Positions 34,743 through 46,644 of a stretch of DNA of 51,554 bases are shown here, in pieces. Below the pieces are notes generated by a model. It searched no databases. It was not told where the DNA came from and saw only the letters and a list, made by a program, of their open reading frames with translations. Position 1 is the stretch's first letter. Every line of letters starts with the position of its first letter. The position numbers and the translations under genes were made by a program. Source of the stretch: Spirogloea muscicola (Eukaryota > Streptophyta > Zygnematophyceae > Spirogloeales > Spirogloeaceae); contig WELB01000053.1 in NCBI GenBank assembly GCA_009602725.1, positions 584,162-635,715 of the forward strand. The letters run 5' to 3'.

Positions 34743-35610
34743 ACCTTGTTGATTGACTTTTCCATCCCTTCTTGGGCTGGCCTCTCACACCAATCGCCCT
34801 TTTGTCAGTATGGAAGAGTTGTCAAGGATGCGCCGTCCATACGGTTCCTGATGAGTTAAGATCATTCCGTCTTCCGTCCTCGTTCCGTCTCTTTGTGACC
34901 ACAGTCTAATGCCAACTGATCAGCTGGGCCTGCCGTACTATGTGACACGCCGCCGCGGCTCTTGGACAGCCTGTGCAGGGTGTGATTGACGGCAACGGCT
35001 AGTGAGCCGCAGGCTCTCAAGAGATTGCTCTTAAAACATGATTGATGGTTGTGAGAGGCCAGCCAAACGGAAGAAAGAGAGCATCCCATAAAAGGCAATG
35101 ACTGTGAGATGCCAGCCCAAGGGTTTCTGAGAAACCGGCTGCTGATATGGAAAAACTTGGCTGAATAAAGCCAGCCAGATGCATACAGGTATTTATGACG
35201 GAGCGACAGGCTACACAGACAGGGCGCCCTTAGTAACCCCCGTGTCAGCAGTAGAAAGTCAGATGAGCTGAGGGGAGTAAGAGCAACCCCACTGCGCAAG
35301 CCAGAGGCTGCTGCAAGGGTGCCGGACGGCGCAAGAAGACGTACTACTCTCCTTGACCTTCTGCGAATGGAAGCTCACTCGATAAGCTAGATTTGATCCA
35401 GCTTCGTGACGACTAGTTTCTCTGAAGGCTGCTGAACATGGGGATATTGAGCACCCAGTGTCCATTCTTTTTATGGGCTGGCTTTGCCATCCCCTCTTCT
35501 CTACGGGCGCGCACTTCCTTTCCAGTGGCCACTTGAGTCGCTGTGCGCTTTAGCGCCTTCCCGGCCTCTTTGAAATTTGATCTGGGCTGGCCATCACAGC
35601 CATCGCACTA
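34743..35610. mobile_element. Cluster of old hairpin-tail and retroelement remnants
   Basis: Plus tail at about 34745-34800 (TCTTGGGCTGGCCTCTCACA), two minus tails at about 35045-35120, and plus tails at about 35460-35530 and 35585-35610. Between them the minus strand at 35465-35225 carries a diverged ORF end (SNLAYRVSFHSQKV to SYSPQLI) that aligns in position with the usual C-terminal domain. It is older and more diverged than the copies at 46-51 kb. Confidence 0.55.
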
Positions 35611-36061
35611 AATTGGACGAGTCTCTGCCAAAATTAACGGCGGCTCCCCCCCCTGCCCCCTACCCGAGAGACTGCCGTTACACCACCGCCGACCGCCGAG
35701 ACGAAGTGGCGGCGTGGCCGGTTCGTGAACAGGAGGGACTAGGGCGCGGGAGGCGACACGTGGAGACCCTTCAACAGCGGGGCGCCCTCGTCTAACCGCC
35801 ACGTGGTAAGCCGCCCAGCCACACCCTGGAGTAGCCGCGGGCAGGCTGCCCCCGTTGTAATGGACGTGACGTCCGTTAGCGACGCCGACTGCGCGTCCCG
35901 TCGCCGTCAGAAGCATCCTGGGGCAATGGGCCACTGGGCCATGTTTTACACATATCACCAGTGTTCCCGTAAGGACCCCTAGTTCGCGGCCCCCCCGCCG
36001 CCGCCGCCGCCCGCCCGCCGCCGCCGCAGCCGCCGCNGCGCACACCGCGCCGCGTGCTGCC

Positions 36062-36434
36062 ATGGAGGCCACCAGCGCCTGCAGGCCGCCCGGCACTGCC
36101 GCCGCCGCGCCGCCTGCAGTTGCCCCGCGGCGCGTCCTGAGCGCCTCCGCGGCCAGCTTCCCCCCGAGTAACGTGAGCGTACCATCCGCATGTCCAGCCA
36201 CATGCTGCTTCTACATGATGCCGATATCATCGCCAGCTGCTAGAGGCACTCCTTGGCTCCATCAGGCTGACTGCAGCACTGGTGTTGTGTCTTTGCTCAG
36301 GCTGTCGTCCGCAAAACAGCTGCGTTGAGATGGAGGTGTCCGACCTCTGGCCAGAGGCAGAGGGGACTCGCTGCGCCTCCGTATGTCAAGAGATGCCATC
36401 TTGGCATCTCTGCCATCCTGGACAAGTCCAGCGG

Positions 36435-36476
<42 letters not shown>

Positions 36477-39400
36477 CAGCAGTGGTGGAGGTGGCGGCGG
36501 CGGCCCTGTCGACAACGCCCGGCTTGCGCTTGAGCGGCTCTTTATGCAGGCCCAGCGGCACGAGGACCGCAAGGTCGACCCTCAGTATGCAGACGAGACT
36601 GCTCTGGAGAGCGCTGTACACGCGCTGGAGGTTGACCTCAAGGCGGCGCTCGTTGCACTGAGGTCCAAGGAGGACGAGCTCATGGCAGCGGAGCTGAGTT
36701 GCAAGAGAGACCAGGAGGAGCTGCTGACAGCCCAGGTCGTGCTGGCCGAGCGCGAGGAGCACCTGGCGCAGGTGCAGACCAACCAGGAAGCTCAGCTTGC
36801 TGGCATAGAGCACGACAGGAGGAGACTGTCTCTGCAAATGGAGGCCGTGAGCAAGGAGAAGCTTGCCCTCCAGGAGAAGGAGGCGGAGCTGCGGGCGCAG
36901 CAAGCGAGGCTTGCCGAGAAGGAGGGGGAGATGCAGCAGGTCAATGCCCTGCTGCTAGAGAGGAGCGATCATGTCTCCAGAGCAGCAGCAGCCCTACATG
37001 TCAAGGAGACCACAGTGCGCACGGGCTTTGGCAAGGAGGCGAAGCAGAGCAGGGAGGTCCAAATGCTCACAGCGACGCTCAAGGTAAGCTTGTTGGCGAG
37101 GAGGTTCATAAATCTGGACTAGTGCGTATCTGGCAGTACTAGACAGCTAGGACCTTAGCATGTACTCAGGTGAAAATGGCTGCCGACGGGATGGCTGGGC
37201 TTCCCATGTTTGTGTCAGCTGTCATGCGTCATGTCGTAAGCATGCTGCTACATGCTACTGAGAGAGCTAGCGTCCTGCCAGCCAACTCTAGGAGTCCTTT
37301 CCTCATGAATTGTCAGGAGTATTCTGGGATCAGGTGCTTAGTCAGCTTGTCGGTCAACTCCGTCAACAAACATTTGGATGTTGGATAAGGATTTGTGCTA
37401 GTCTGCCAGGAGCCTGTCTCGGGAATTTTCTTATATTGGCCTTAGTACTTGCAATGGCCCAGATGAAAGAGGGGGAGTTGCAGCATATGAAGATTGAACT
37501 GCAGGCCAAACAGAGATTACTGCAGCAGACGGAGGCTGAGCTTGAGAAGCAGTTATCGGCTTCACTACAAGCTCAGGACGAGCTCCAGGCTGTTGAGCAT
37601 GATATGCATGCGGCAAGGAGCAGCAAGTCCCTAGCAGAGCAGGAGCTGAGAAATGTCAAGCTACTCTTAGCTGACGTGCAGACCGAGTTGCAGACCTCGC
37701 AGGTATGAAACACTCTAAGACAAGGTCGAAGAAAGATGTACAATTGTGTAGCTTTGTCGTCTTATCATTGGGGCAGATTGTGCTTCTCAGAGTACATACA
37801 CAGTAGCAAAATTGCTTTGTGCACATCACAGCAGTAAGTTACTAGCACAAGTGGGAAGTCCATGAAATTTTGAGGCCTGAGGCTTGAGGCACAGCCCTTG
37901 TAGTGACACATCCTTTATTAGTTGAGCGCAGGTGGCAACTTTGAACTTTCGGAAGGAGGTGGAGAACCTGAAGGACCAACTGTTGTCAAGGGGGAAGGAC
38001 TTGAAGGAGCAAAAAGCTGCACTAAAAGCTCAGGAGAGCACTTTGGCTCAAGTACGGCGAGAGATACAGTGGGAGAAAGACCAGGTAATGACATGCTAGG
38101 AGGTCATCAATGCAGCAGCTACTTGCACCTATCGCATCTGCGACTTCTGGCTAGGTCTTTCATTTCTCCAATTTTTTCAGCTTAGTGTCAAGTCGCATGC
38201 CTCAGAGTATGAGCAGTACTAAGAGTTACTGAGTAACTCTTCAGTTCTACTGGTATGTTGCCCTTGCTGATGATAACAAGCTGTGCTGAGATTGAATGCA
38301 AAAGCTTCTATGCAAACCTAGTTTGACGCGACCGTGCATTGCAGACACGCAAGCTGCAAGTGAAGCTTGCAAGGCTTGAGAAGGAGCTGCAAGATGAGCA
38401 TGCGGAAGTTGAGCGCTTGCATGAGGCATTGATGAAGGAGCGGGCCCTGCACAAACAAGCCACTGCAGCAGTTAATGGCCTCAAGCGGGAATTTAGGCAA
38501 CGTGAGGCTGTGCTATCTGATGCTCAGCTCGCCTTGCAACTGCGAGAGGCGGAGCTAATCAGTTCCAAGCTAGAGTTGCAACAGACCAAGTCAGATTTTT
38601 CGCAGGCGCAGCTGGCACTAGGTGACTTGACAATCGAGCTGAAGGTATTGTATGCATTTACCTTTTCAAAGTCTTGTCACTTGTTCCATGAGAATACTGG
38701 ATAACAAGGGCCTGATAGCCCGTACGCATTCCTGGAATTGTCTGCATGTTTTCATCATACGTCTGCCACGAAGATGGCGCGCTTAATTGCTCTCTTTTAC
38801 ATCTTGTAGCTGGCTGCTTAGCCTCCTCCTAGGTTGACAACTCATGAGCAACTACTGTACACGCAGGCATCAAATAGGTCTCGTGAGGGCCTGCTTAGGG
38901 AGCTCACAGCTGTGAAGGGCAGGTTGGTGGCCAAAGACGAACAGCTTGCACAGGCAACCAGGCTTTTGCAATTCAAGGACGAGCAACTATCTGTCATGCG
39001 TTCAGACCTGGACACAAGCACGGTGCAGCGGCAGGAGGCTGAGTCTGTGGTGCAGCAGATTGCTGCCCTCTCCAAGGTCAGCTTGCTTCTTCACTCGCAA
39101 AAGGTCGTTGCAAGGGTGGTTATTGTTGTGAGTCCACAGGCTTTTGCTGGTTGTATTTGTGAATAGGTTTTGAAGGTCATGCAGGTCACTGTTTTTCTGA
39201 TGTGGTTGATTGTCGTGGCAGGCACTGGTGGAGTCAGTCACCACGGAGAAGCCTACCTTCTTAGATGAGAGTTCTGTACTCTTGCAAGCAAATCACACCA
39301 TCTTTGCAGCCAACAGGACAATAATAGAGCGGGAGGTTGAGCTGCAGCGTCTGGAAGTGAGTCCCTTGGTTCCGTTAAATCATTATTCAGCTGCACTCTT

Positions 39401-40961
39401 CAAGTCTCACGTTGGTGTATTACTCACTCGAATGAACGAGGGTCGCCTGATGTTGCTCACGTACTAGCTGCAGGAGAGAGAGGCTGCTGGTACCTGGAAA
39501 GTGCACCACCTTGAAGCAGAGCTGGACACACTCAGAGAGTGCCTGCAGGAGAAAGACGTGGAACTAGCAGGTCGTCAGCTTATCAGGCTGCAGTATCTTC
39601 TTCTTCATAGCTTGTGAGATTTTGTATTGAGCTGAGCTTAGAATTGGACACTATTGCTAATTTGCAGCACGATTGCTGAGCTGCAGCATAACTGTTGCAC
39701 GTTCACTTGCAGCGGCACGGCAAGCTTTGGCACACAAGGAGGAGGAGCTAAGGCAGATGCTGGACAAATGGCAACTGCGGGAAGGGGATCTGAAGAAGTT
39801 GCGGAGTGAGGTTGTTGAGGAGGCCAAGGGACTAGTCAGGCTTAAGGCCAGCATACCTGGCTTGGCAGCCTCTAAATCAAGTGGAGATGCTGCTGTGGAA
39901 CAGGTGCTTCTTTACTGCCTGGCATGTAAAGAGACTCACTCTCATTGCTGCAAGTCATCTACTTTGAGTGAGTTGCGGCAGTCTTCTGTTGAAGAGATGG
40001 GAGGTTTTATCTTGAGGCGGATCTGATACCTGGCCCATTAGATACATGCTGAGCAATAGTATACAGACGCCTGAGGAGGCACTAACTTGGACGCCTTTTA
40101 CCTTCCAGCTGGAACTTGAGGTAGCGAAGCTGGAGGTGGACACTGCCCTTTGCGCATTGAGAGGCCTCGCAGAGCTCTCGCAGGAGCTGATGGAAGAATG
40201 CAAGGCCGATGGGACTTGCAGTGTACTTGAATCTGGTAAGCTTGATCCTGATGTTTTTGTATAGGCTTTTTATGCTCACTCTGTAGCTCTACTACAGCAT
40301 GTATATCTGGAGAGGTTCGAAAGCAGCATTATAGTAACAGGCACTACACAAGAAGTAGGCCTTGTCATTACAAGGTTCGAAAGGTCTGGCAGTTCTATAC
40401 AGTAGCTTCTATTCTGGATGCAAGTGGTACAGCTGCTGCTCCTCTGCTGACATTGAGATCACTGATCGTTACAGCTGACTCTTCCACTTCACATGGAGCT
40501 GGTATCCAACTGGACTTGGCACCTGTTCCAGCCCCTGAAGAGGTTGTTGCCACATTGGAGCTTGCAAAAGTACAGGTAGACTAAACTCCATCTCCCAAAG
40601 TGCACTTTAAATTGATTGGAACACTAAATGAGTAATGTTGGACAGTGACATTGATAATTATTCAAGCATAGTTGCTCAAGGTGCTCAGCCTCGCTGGATC
40701 TAGCTTGACCAATGATGTGCAAATCGTACTTGGTAATCGATAGATTAAAAGACAATGACCCTTACACAGTATCCATTGTTGTACTCGTCAAGATTTGATT
40801 AAAGCCTGGTGATGCAGGAGCTCAAGGAGAAGCTTGCTGAGAAAGATGCAGCGATGGAGCTCGCTAAGAATGCCATGGAAGGTCTCAATCGCTTGACGAC
40901 GAAGTTGTTGGAGGATGTCAACTTTGATAAGGACATGGATCAAGGCCTTGCGTTTGCCTAG
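36062..40961 (+). CDS. Long coiled-coil protein, resembles plant plastid MRC/PII1
   Basis: Twelve exons, all phases consistent: 36062-36172, 36301-37083, 37463-37702, 37932-38084, 38345-38644, 38867-39076, 39222-39356, 39468-39570, 39713-39903, 40109-40235, 40475-40575, 40818-40961 (865 aa). The first exon (MEATSACRPPGTAAAAPP, VAPRRVLSASAASFPP) looks like a chloroplast transit peptide. A polyserine and polyglycine linker follows, then heptad-rich Glu/Gln/Leu coiled coil nearly to the end. Blocks such as EQLAQATRLLQFKDEQLSVM, EAESVVQQIAALSK, QALAHKEEELRQML and LEVDTALCALRGLAELSQEL recall the plant myosin-like chloroplast protein MRC/PII1, which acts in starch granule initiation. That identity is from memory and coiled coils align promiscuously. 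The exon structure itself is secure. The GC-rich block just upstream (35990-36060, one undetermined base at 36037) is probably promoter or leader. Confidence 0.8.
36438..36480 (+). repeat. (AGC)n tract coding polyserine
   Basis: About 14 near-perfect AGC/CAG triplets lie in exon 2 of the coiled-coil gene, interrupted by one TAG that is out of frame. They are followed by GGT/GGC glycine codons. In frame they code a flexible Ser/Gly linker before the coiled coil. Confidence 0.9.
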
Positions 40962-41512
40962 GGCATGAGTGTGAGATCGTGCAAGCTGTCATGCATTCCA
41001 GCTACTTTAGAATCTCAGCTGATAGCTCATCAACTAGTTTATCTATGACCCCACAAGTCCTCTATGTACTAAACTGGTAAAGCTTTAGGCCCAACAGACT
41101 TAGTCATGCAGTACAGACTCCATGGACAATGTAGTGTTATCTACTATATTGTCGTCATTTAGATCTACACATAAGTACAGGAATTTACTGTGTCACCGCA
41201 TTATTGTTGCAGTGCGTTTGGTACTGGCACGAGTATCTTTGCACATTCTGTTCTGAGACGACCCAGGTATTTGTGTAGCATCCCTTTCTTTGCGATGAGG
41301 AATATGTCAGAACCTGTTTTCGCCAACTTCTTGGACCTGCTCTCCTGCAGTCCCATGTTGGGCGCAACAACCTATGCAACGTGTGTGACATGCGTACGCC
41401 ACTGCCGTTCCGGCCTGTCTCCACTACAAGGTTCAGTTTCTTGCGAGGCCATTGCTCAGCATTAAGCGATGTGATGCAATGAGACACGGTATCAAGCCCC
41501 AAAGACTGTTAC

Positions 41513-42140
41513 GTGGTCATTTTGGGCTGGCTGCCAGTCACAGCTTTCTTGTTGCTCCTTTTTGGGCTGGGGCTGCTCGTCATAGGGGCCGGCGTCCCCT
41601 CTTGAGAAACGCTCTCACTCATTGGAGAGGGTCCTACTGCTTCTCTGTCTCGTTTGTGGGTTGGCTGTCCCCTCGCCCCCCTAAAGAACTTGCCTTCCTC
41701 TGGGCTGGGCTTTCATTTAGCGGCATCAACTTTCATAGCAACCTTTGGAGCATCATCTTCCTTATCTCTCTCTTCTGAGATAGTGCATGCTTCGAAGAAA
41801 GACAGCTCTATAAAGTAAGGCAATGGCTGTGAGGGGCCAGCCAAATGAAAGAAAGCCCAACGGCTGCTGACTCGGGGTTACTTGGTCCCACTCTGTAGTC
41901 TCTTGCATAGCTGTGCGCTTTCTGCGCCTTTCGACCCTCTAAACCTTGTTCATTCTTTCTGGGCTGGCCATGCACAGCCCCCGCCCCCTATGGAAGAGCT
42001 CACTTCTTCCAACAAGATGAAGCAGTACCTCCTTCATAAGGCAATGGCTATCATGGAGACTTCATTTCATGCGCACTGCGCGCCTTCTCTCCATTTTCAG
42101 ACCTTGTACAGTTCCTTGTGCTGGCCCCTGTGCTGGCCGT
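41513..42140. mobile_element. Cluster of degenerate hairpin tails downstream of the coiled-coil gene
   Basis: Several tails occur in succession: about 41516-41540 and 41562-41600 (plus, diverged), 41655-41680, a minus copy at about 41820-41850 (GGCTGTGAGGGGCCAGCC), and a well-kept plus copy at about 41945-42008 (TTTCTGGGCTGGCCATGCAC, then AGCCCCCGCCCCCTATGGAA). No ORF remnant is attached. Confidence 0.6.
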
Positions 42141-42400
42141 GACTCAAACTGCAGTCTCTGGCTTTCGTTAGGGGGACTGCTTTCCGGCACCTACTTTTCC
42201 TGACTTGCGGATGCTAACCAGAGATTACCAAGTGAGTATCCTACATGGTACTTGCTTACTCGTGTGTTACAACGCTTTTCGGCCCGTTCGGACCTTGCTC
42301 TTTCTTCTTTCGGGCTTGCTTTCCACTTCCTGCTTTTTGCGCCATCCGGCCCTTTCATTAATGCTCCCAGCTCAATTGCTAATTCACAATATTACCACAT

Positions 42401-44181
42401 TTCAACACTCCCACTTAATGTGGGGAATCAGTCAGACATAGTAAAATTCTACAACCATCATGCTTGTATTTAGGCAAGCCCTTGGTCAGATTATCTGCAG
42501 TCATCTGGTGCACTATACTAATGCTTAGTACAAGCTTGATGATTAGAATTCTTGATCAATGCAATACTACCTTGACTATCACCAAATGAAGTGGTTGCAC
42601 TTGACGAAGACAGAAACTCACATTCTTGTAGTAGTCTCCTCAGCCAGGTTGCTTCCTTTGCTGCTGCAGTCCTTGCCATGTATTCTGCTTCAATATTTGA
42701 AGTCGCCACAGTCTGCTGTTTCCTAGTACTCCAACTGACTGCTCCTCCACCCCAGCTCAGAAGTAAAAAATTCTGTCACCCACCTTCTGTCATCCAGACT
42801 TCCTGCCCAATCAGCAATACACAAATGTACCAGTCCATCACATCTATCACCCATTTGTGTGAAAGTCAGGCAGAATTCTGGTTTCCTGCAGATATCTCAT
42901 GATTCTCTCACAGCTTGCCAATGTTCTCAAGCAGGATCCTGTACAAATTGAGCAACCACTCCCAATTCTGCTGCTATATCTGGACGTGCTGCCACAGCCA
43001 CGTACATCAAACATGCCATTGCCTCCCTGTAAGGCACCTGTGCTATCCGCTGATTGTCTTGATTCCTCTTGGCTCCCTGATCCTTGCTCAGATTTCGTTA
43101 TGTATCCTGTGGAGGAGAGACAAGGTTGCAGTCTTGCATACCAAACCCGTCCAAAATTCCACTCATGAGCTTTGGCGATGTAAACCTAAGAAGTAATTCC
43201 GCTTCTATTTCTCTTTACTTGAACACCTTAGATTCCTCGGAGGTCCCAAGATCCTTCTATCTTGGATCTACTGCTCAGCTCTTGCATTACGGTTCTCACT
43301 TCGATAGCTGAGTCTCTCAGTAATATTAGATCATCAACATACCGTGCCAGTATCACTAAAGCAGGTTGCTCAATCACATACACACTGTTATCAGCCTCAG
43401 ATCTCTTGAAGCCTCGGCTCAGCAGAAAGACTTTGTGCATACCAAGCCCTGGGCGCCTTCTCAAGACCATGTAGTGCTTTCTTGAGCTTGCAAACCTTTT
43501 TCTTCATGCCTTTCACTTCATAAACCTGCAGGTGCTGCTTGTAGATTCCTCTGATTCTCCATTCAAAAATGCTGTAGTGACATCCATCTGTTCTATTTCC
43601 AAGTCATATGTAGCAGCCATGGCTAGCAAGCTCCTCACGGCACTGTTCTTGACAACAGGAGCAAACATTTCGTTTTATTCTACACCACCTTTCAAAGCAC
43701 AGCTTTCAGCCACAAGACGTGCTTTATACCTATCCACAGACCCATCTCCCGACACCAAGTAGCCCCATACTCTAGCGTGCCTAGCTCGTTAGCTCTGTCT
43801 GATTCAGATATGTTATCTGCCCTATTGTCAGAAGGAGAATCCCTTCAGTTAAACTTTCAACATCCGTTTGCTAGGGTTTACCAGCTGGTAAATCCACCAG
43901 ATCCCAACTTTCTTTCTCCTTGATAGATTCAGCTCTACTTCTGCAGCTGCTTTTCACTTGAATGCTTCAGCACCACGCATGGCATCTTGAGTGGTAAGAG
44001 GCTCGTGCATTGTAACAGCAGTAAGAACACAAACATTTGCTCCTTCCAGATCAACATTCAGTGAGTTGACTCCCACTCCACCACCACCTTCATATCCTAT
44101 CTCCACAGCCATCACAGACATAGATTCTTTGGATGCAGGCCTCCATTGCACTTCTCCCACTGTGTTTAGGGCAAACTTCAT
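42401..44181 (-). mobile_element. Degenerate Ty1/copia retrotransposon, RT and RNase H part
   Basis: Reading the minus strand: a start-like block (TTQDAMRGAEAFK, 43990-43955), then RYKARLVA, FAPVVKNSAVRSLLAMAATY and MDVTTAFLNGE (about 43730-43540), the RT active site ILARYVDDLILL (near 43330-43341), PYREAMACLMYVAVAARPDI (near 43050), and RNase H STRKQQTVATSNIEAEYMA to DSQGSIALIKN (about 42735-42530). A purine-rich AAGTGGGAG (42416-42408) lies directly before TGTTGAA (42407-42401), the expected polypurine tract and start of a 3' LTR. Stops and frame changes interrupt the frame, so it is dead. The far LTR end was not found. Confidence 0.8.
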
Positions 44182-44204
44182 CTTCAGCCACAGCCTGCAG
44201 AAGA

Positions 44205-44735
44205 GGAGAAGTGCAGCTGCGAGTGCCTACCTGCAATGGTACTGAGATGAAGCATCTGGAAAGTGTATACCATGCACCTGTTCTGGCATCCAACCTACTG
44301 TCTGTGCCTCGGCTATTAGACCAGGGATATCAGGCTGTTCTCCTCTGAGACCTCTATACAATCAGATCATGGGCCCACCGGGCGGCTCGTTTCCTGTCCT
44401 TAGTCCCAAACTGTCAAGGACCACAACTTGAGGAATCTCAAGATGACCAAGATGCTGCAAACTAGAAACGTTTAGCATGCTGTAGAGCCGAATTCCGATC
44501 GAGGGCTATGCCGGCCTTTCTCAAGAAAGAATACTGTAGCTACAGCAATTCTCGTGGCAAATCTGTCTGATGAGAAACTGATTGGAGTTGTCAACAAGCC
44601 TCTGGCTAGCGAGACCTAGGAGCATCTAAAACACAAGTTTGAAAACAGAGGAACTGACAGAGCGTGTCACCTCAACATGGAGACTGCGGGAATGCAGAAA
44701 GGAGGAGCTGAGCCAATAGAGGAGCAGGAATAGGA
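44205..44735 (+). mobile_element. Copia gag and protease-adjacent fragments, opposite strand, rearranged
   Basis: The plus strand at 44205-44348 reads GEVQLRVPTCNGTEMKHLES then APVLASNLLSVPRLLDQGY, typical of the region before copia integrase. At about 44537-44735 it reads a gag-like ATAILVANLSDEKLIGVVNK, ASET, a TAG stop, then EHLKHKFENRG. The stop sits where gag normally has tryptophan (TGG to TAG). The order of the two parts is reversed relative to an intact element and they oppose the RT part, so the locus is rearranged or nested. Confidence 0.65.
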
Positions 44736-44759
44736 GCAGCCAGACCTAGAAAATCTTCA

Positions 44760-45060
44760 GGAATGGGTACGGATGGAGGTGGGTATAGGGACAAAGCCAT
44801 GGGTCGTCAGTTTATTTGGCCGGGGTAGAAAACGTGTAAGTTGAGGAACAATCTGGTGGTGGAGGCCGTGCGGTTGCCGGTGGGGTGATGCTGGCTGCCC
44901 TATGATGACCTTCGTGTACATTTGGGCTCGCCAGCATTACCCTGCCAGCAAGTCCACTGCCTCCACCACCCGAATATTTCTCAATTTCACGTTCTCCACT
45001 TTTGCCCAAAACATACTGACGAGCTAAGGCTTTGTCCCTACACCCTCCGTACCCATAACC
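44760..45060. repeat. Imperfect inverted duplication of a copia gag segment
   Basis: The left arm (from about 44765, GGGTACGGATGGAGG, then TAGGGACAAAGCC, GGTGGTGGAGGC, ATGCTGGC) is matched on the opposite strand by the right arm (from about 45055 back, GGGTACGGAGGGTGTAGGGA, CAAAGCC, GGTGGTGGAGGC, ATGCTGGC). The arms are about 140 bases and meet near 44910. They differ by substitutions and small indels. Confidence 0.75.
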
Positions 45061-45389
45061 TTTCTTGGTCTAGCTGCTCCTGCTGCTCCTGTCTGCCGTA
45101 ATCAACATTCTCAGATTCGTGTGTACTCCAGTCAGAGTCCTCCATCGGACGTTTTCTCCACGGGCCCAGCAGACCGCGCTCGTCGTGGCGGCACAGACGC
45201 AGATCCGCTCATGGTGACAGACAGCAGTGAGACTAGGACGGACTCCGCCCTCACCCGAGGGGGGTGGCAGCCATGGCTAGGGCGCACGGGAGCACCGCGT
45301 GGCCTCAGATTTGAAATGAGCCCGACGTGCCGGGGCATCCCCATTTACAGGGACGCCCCTTCGACCCACTGGGCTGCTGAAATGCTCCC

Positions 45390-45800
45390 AGACCTTGTAC
45401 ATTCCCGTGGGCTGGCCTCTCACAGCCACTGCCGTCATTTGGACGAGCTGATTCCCGTCTCACAGCCCTCGCCCCCGTGGAGGAGCTCATTCCCTCACAT
45501 CCATTGCCTTACATTGGTAGAGGTGGAACCGTCGTAATTTCTTTCATTGGATGAGGTGAGAGCTGGCTCCGAAGCGCTGAGTGAAGGGTTCCGGCGGTGT
45601 TTCTGTGTATTTCCTTCTCGCTCACAGCATAGTGTGTTTGTTTTGGCGCCTTCTGGCTAATCAGCGGTGACCACATCAGTTCGCTTACTGCTGTCTCAGT
45701 CCTTAGCACTCCGACTCCTTCAGACCTTGTCCATTCTTTTGGGCTGGCCTCTCCCAGCCACCAGTTAATCTGGCCGCGCTTGCTCCTATCTGCGATGATG
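45390..45800 (+). mobile_element. Plus-strand hairpin tails
   Basis: Tails at about 45390-45440 (GGGCTGGCCTCTCACAGCCA), 45452-45490, and 45660-45790. The last includes the usual preceding block (GCTGTCTCAGTCCTTAGCAC, TCCGACTCCTTCAGACCTTG) and ends CCAGTTAATCTGGCCGCGCTT, the reverse complement of the block at 46649, 46958 and 48082. From 45060 to 45390 I see nothing recognisable. Confidence 0.6.
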
Positions 45801-45999
45801 CGCGCGCCGCCGGCCGGCGCGGAAAAGGCAAAGGCGAAGGCAGAGGGGTTACTGAGTGTTTCGTAGCTCCTTGGTTAAAAGGTCATTTGTAAGGCTAGAA
45901 TTGGCCTCCCTTCAATTTCATGCGCACCGCGCGCCTTCTCTCTCTTGGTTCCCAGCGTGCTTTAGAGCCAAAAGAAGAAGTGGCGCTCTCAATGGGGGC

Positions 46000-46640
46000 A
46001 AGGGCTGTGAAAAGCTAGCCCGAAAAGAATTGACAAAGTGTCCACAATGACTGAGGGGCCACAATGACTGAGGGGCCTGAAGAGGCGATGTCAGGACGGG
46101 TGGAAGATGGACCACTCAGTAGCGGCGAGTGAGGAGCCTCAAAACCAAAAGACTAGCTGCCGGAAAATTATCCCCCTGACGAAAGCCAGAGACTGCAGCG
46201 AGAGCACGGCCAGCACGCAGATGCAAGGCGTGGGCCATGGACCGTTGGAGGGAAGTTATATTATTATTATATATTTGTATATATTATTTATTTATTTTTC
46301 CCCCGGAGAGGCGCATGCGGTAAACCTGGGCCCACGAGCCAGCGGCGTTGAAGTCAGCCGGCTCACCTCGCCTGCGGGACACAGCTCGTCGCGCAAACCT
46401 GGCCAGCAAGTAGAAAGTGCTCGCCTTTAGAGAATGGAGGCTGGCAAAGCCAGCCCAGAAAGGAATGGCCAATGTCCAAAGCCAATGAAGGAGGAGCCGG
46501 AAAGAGGACTACACCACAAAGCACTGCAGAACACATAGACGATGCAGAGGGAAGCTCAGTACCCACGAGTGAGCAACATCAGTTCTGAGTAGCAAGAAGA
46601 ATCCTGGCCAGCAGGTCGAGCCACTGGGACCCGAGAGCCC
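46000..46640 (-). mobile_element. Minus-strand retroelement 3' copies, one with an AT-rich insertion
   Basis: A minus tail and 3' untranslated part (about 45968-46115) are followed by the ORF end. The ORF is interrupted at about 46256-46302 by an AT-rich stretch (TTATATTATTATTATATATT and on to TTATTTATTTTTCCCCC) that other copies lack. It then continues as WAHEPAALKSAG in one frame, the counterpart of FNAAGSWAQ in reverse. A second tail (about 46418-46500) and a diverged ORF end follow to about 46640. Confidence 0.65.
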
Positions 46641-46644
46641 CAGA

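Noticed and set aside
35608-36201. 197-codon minus-strand frame opposite the start of the coiled-coil gene
   Set aside because: Low-complexity Ala/Gly/Arg composition in a GC-rich promoter region, includes an undetermined base, and overlaps the secure first exon on the other strand.
40305-40395. GGTTCGAAA words suggesting a tRNA T-loop
   Set aside because: No A box, acceptor stem or cloverleaf could be formed around them.
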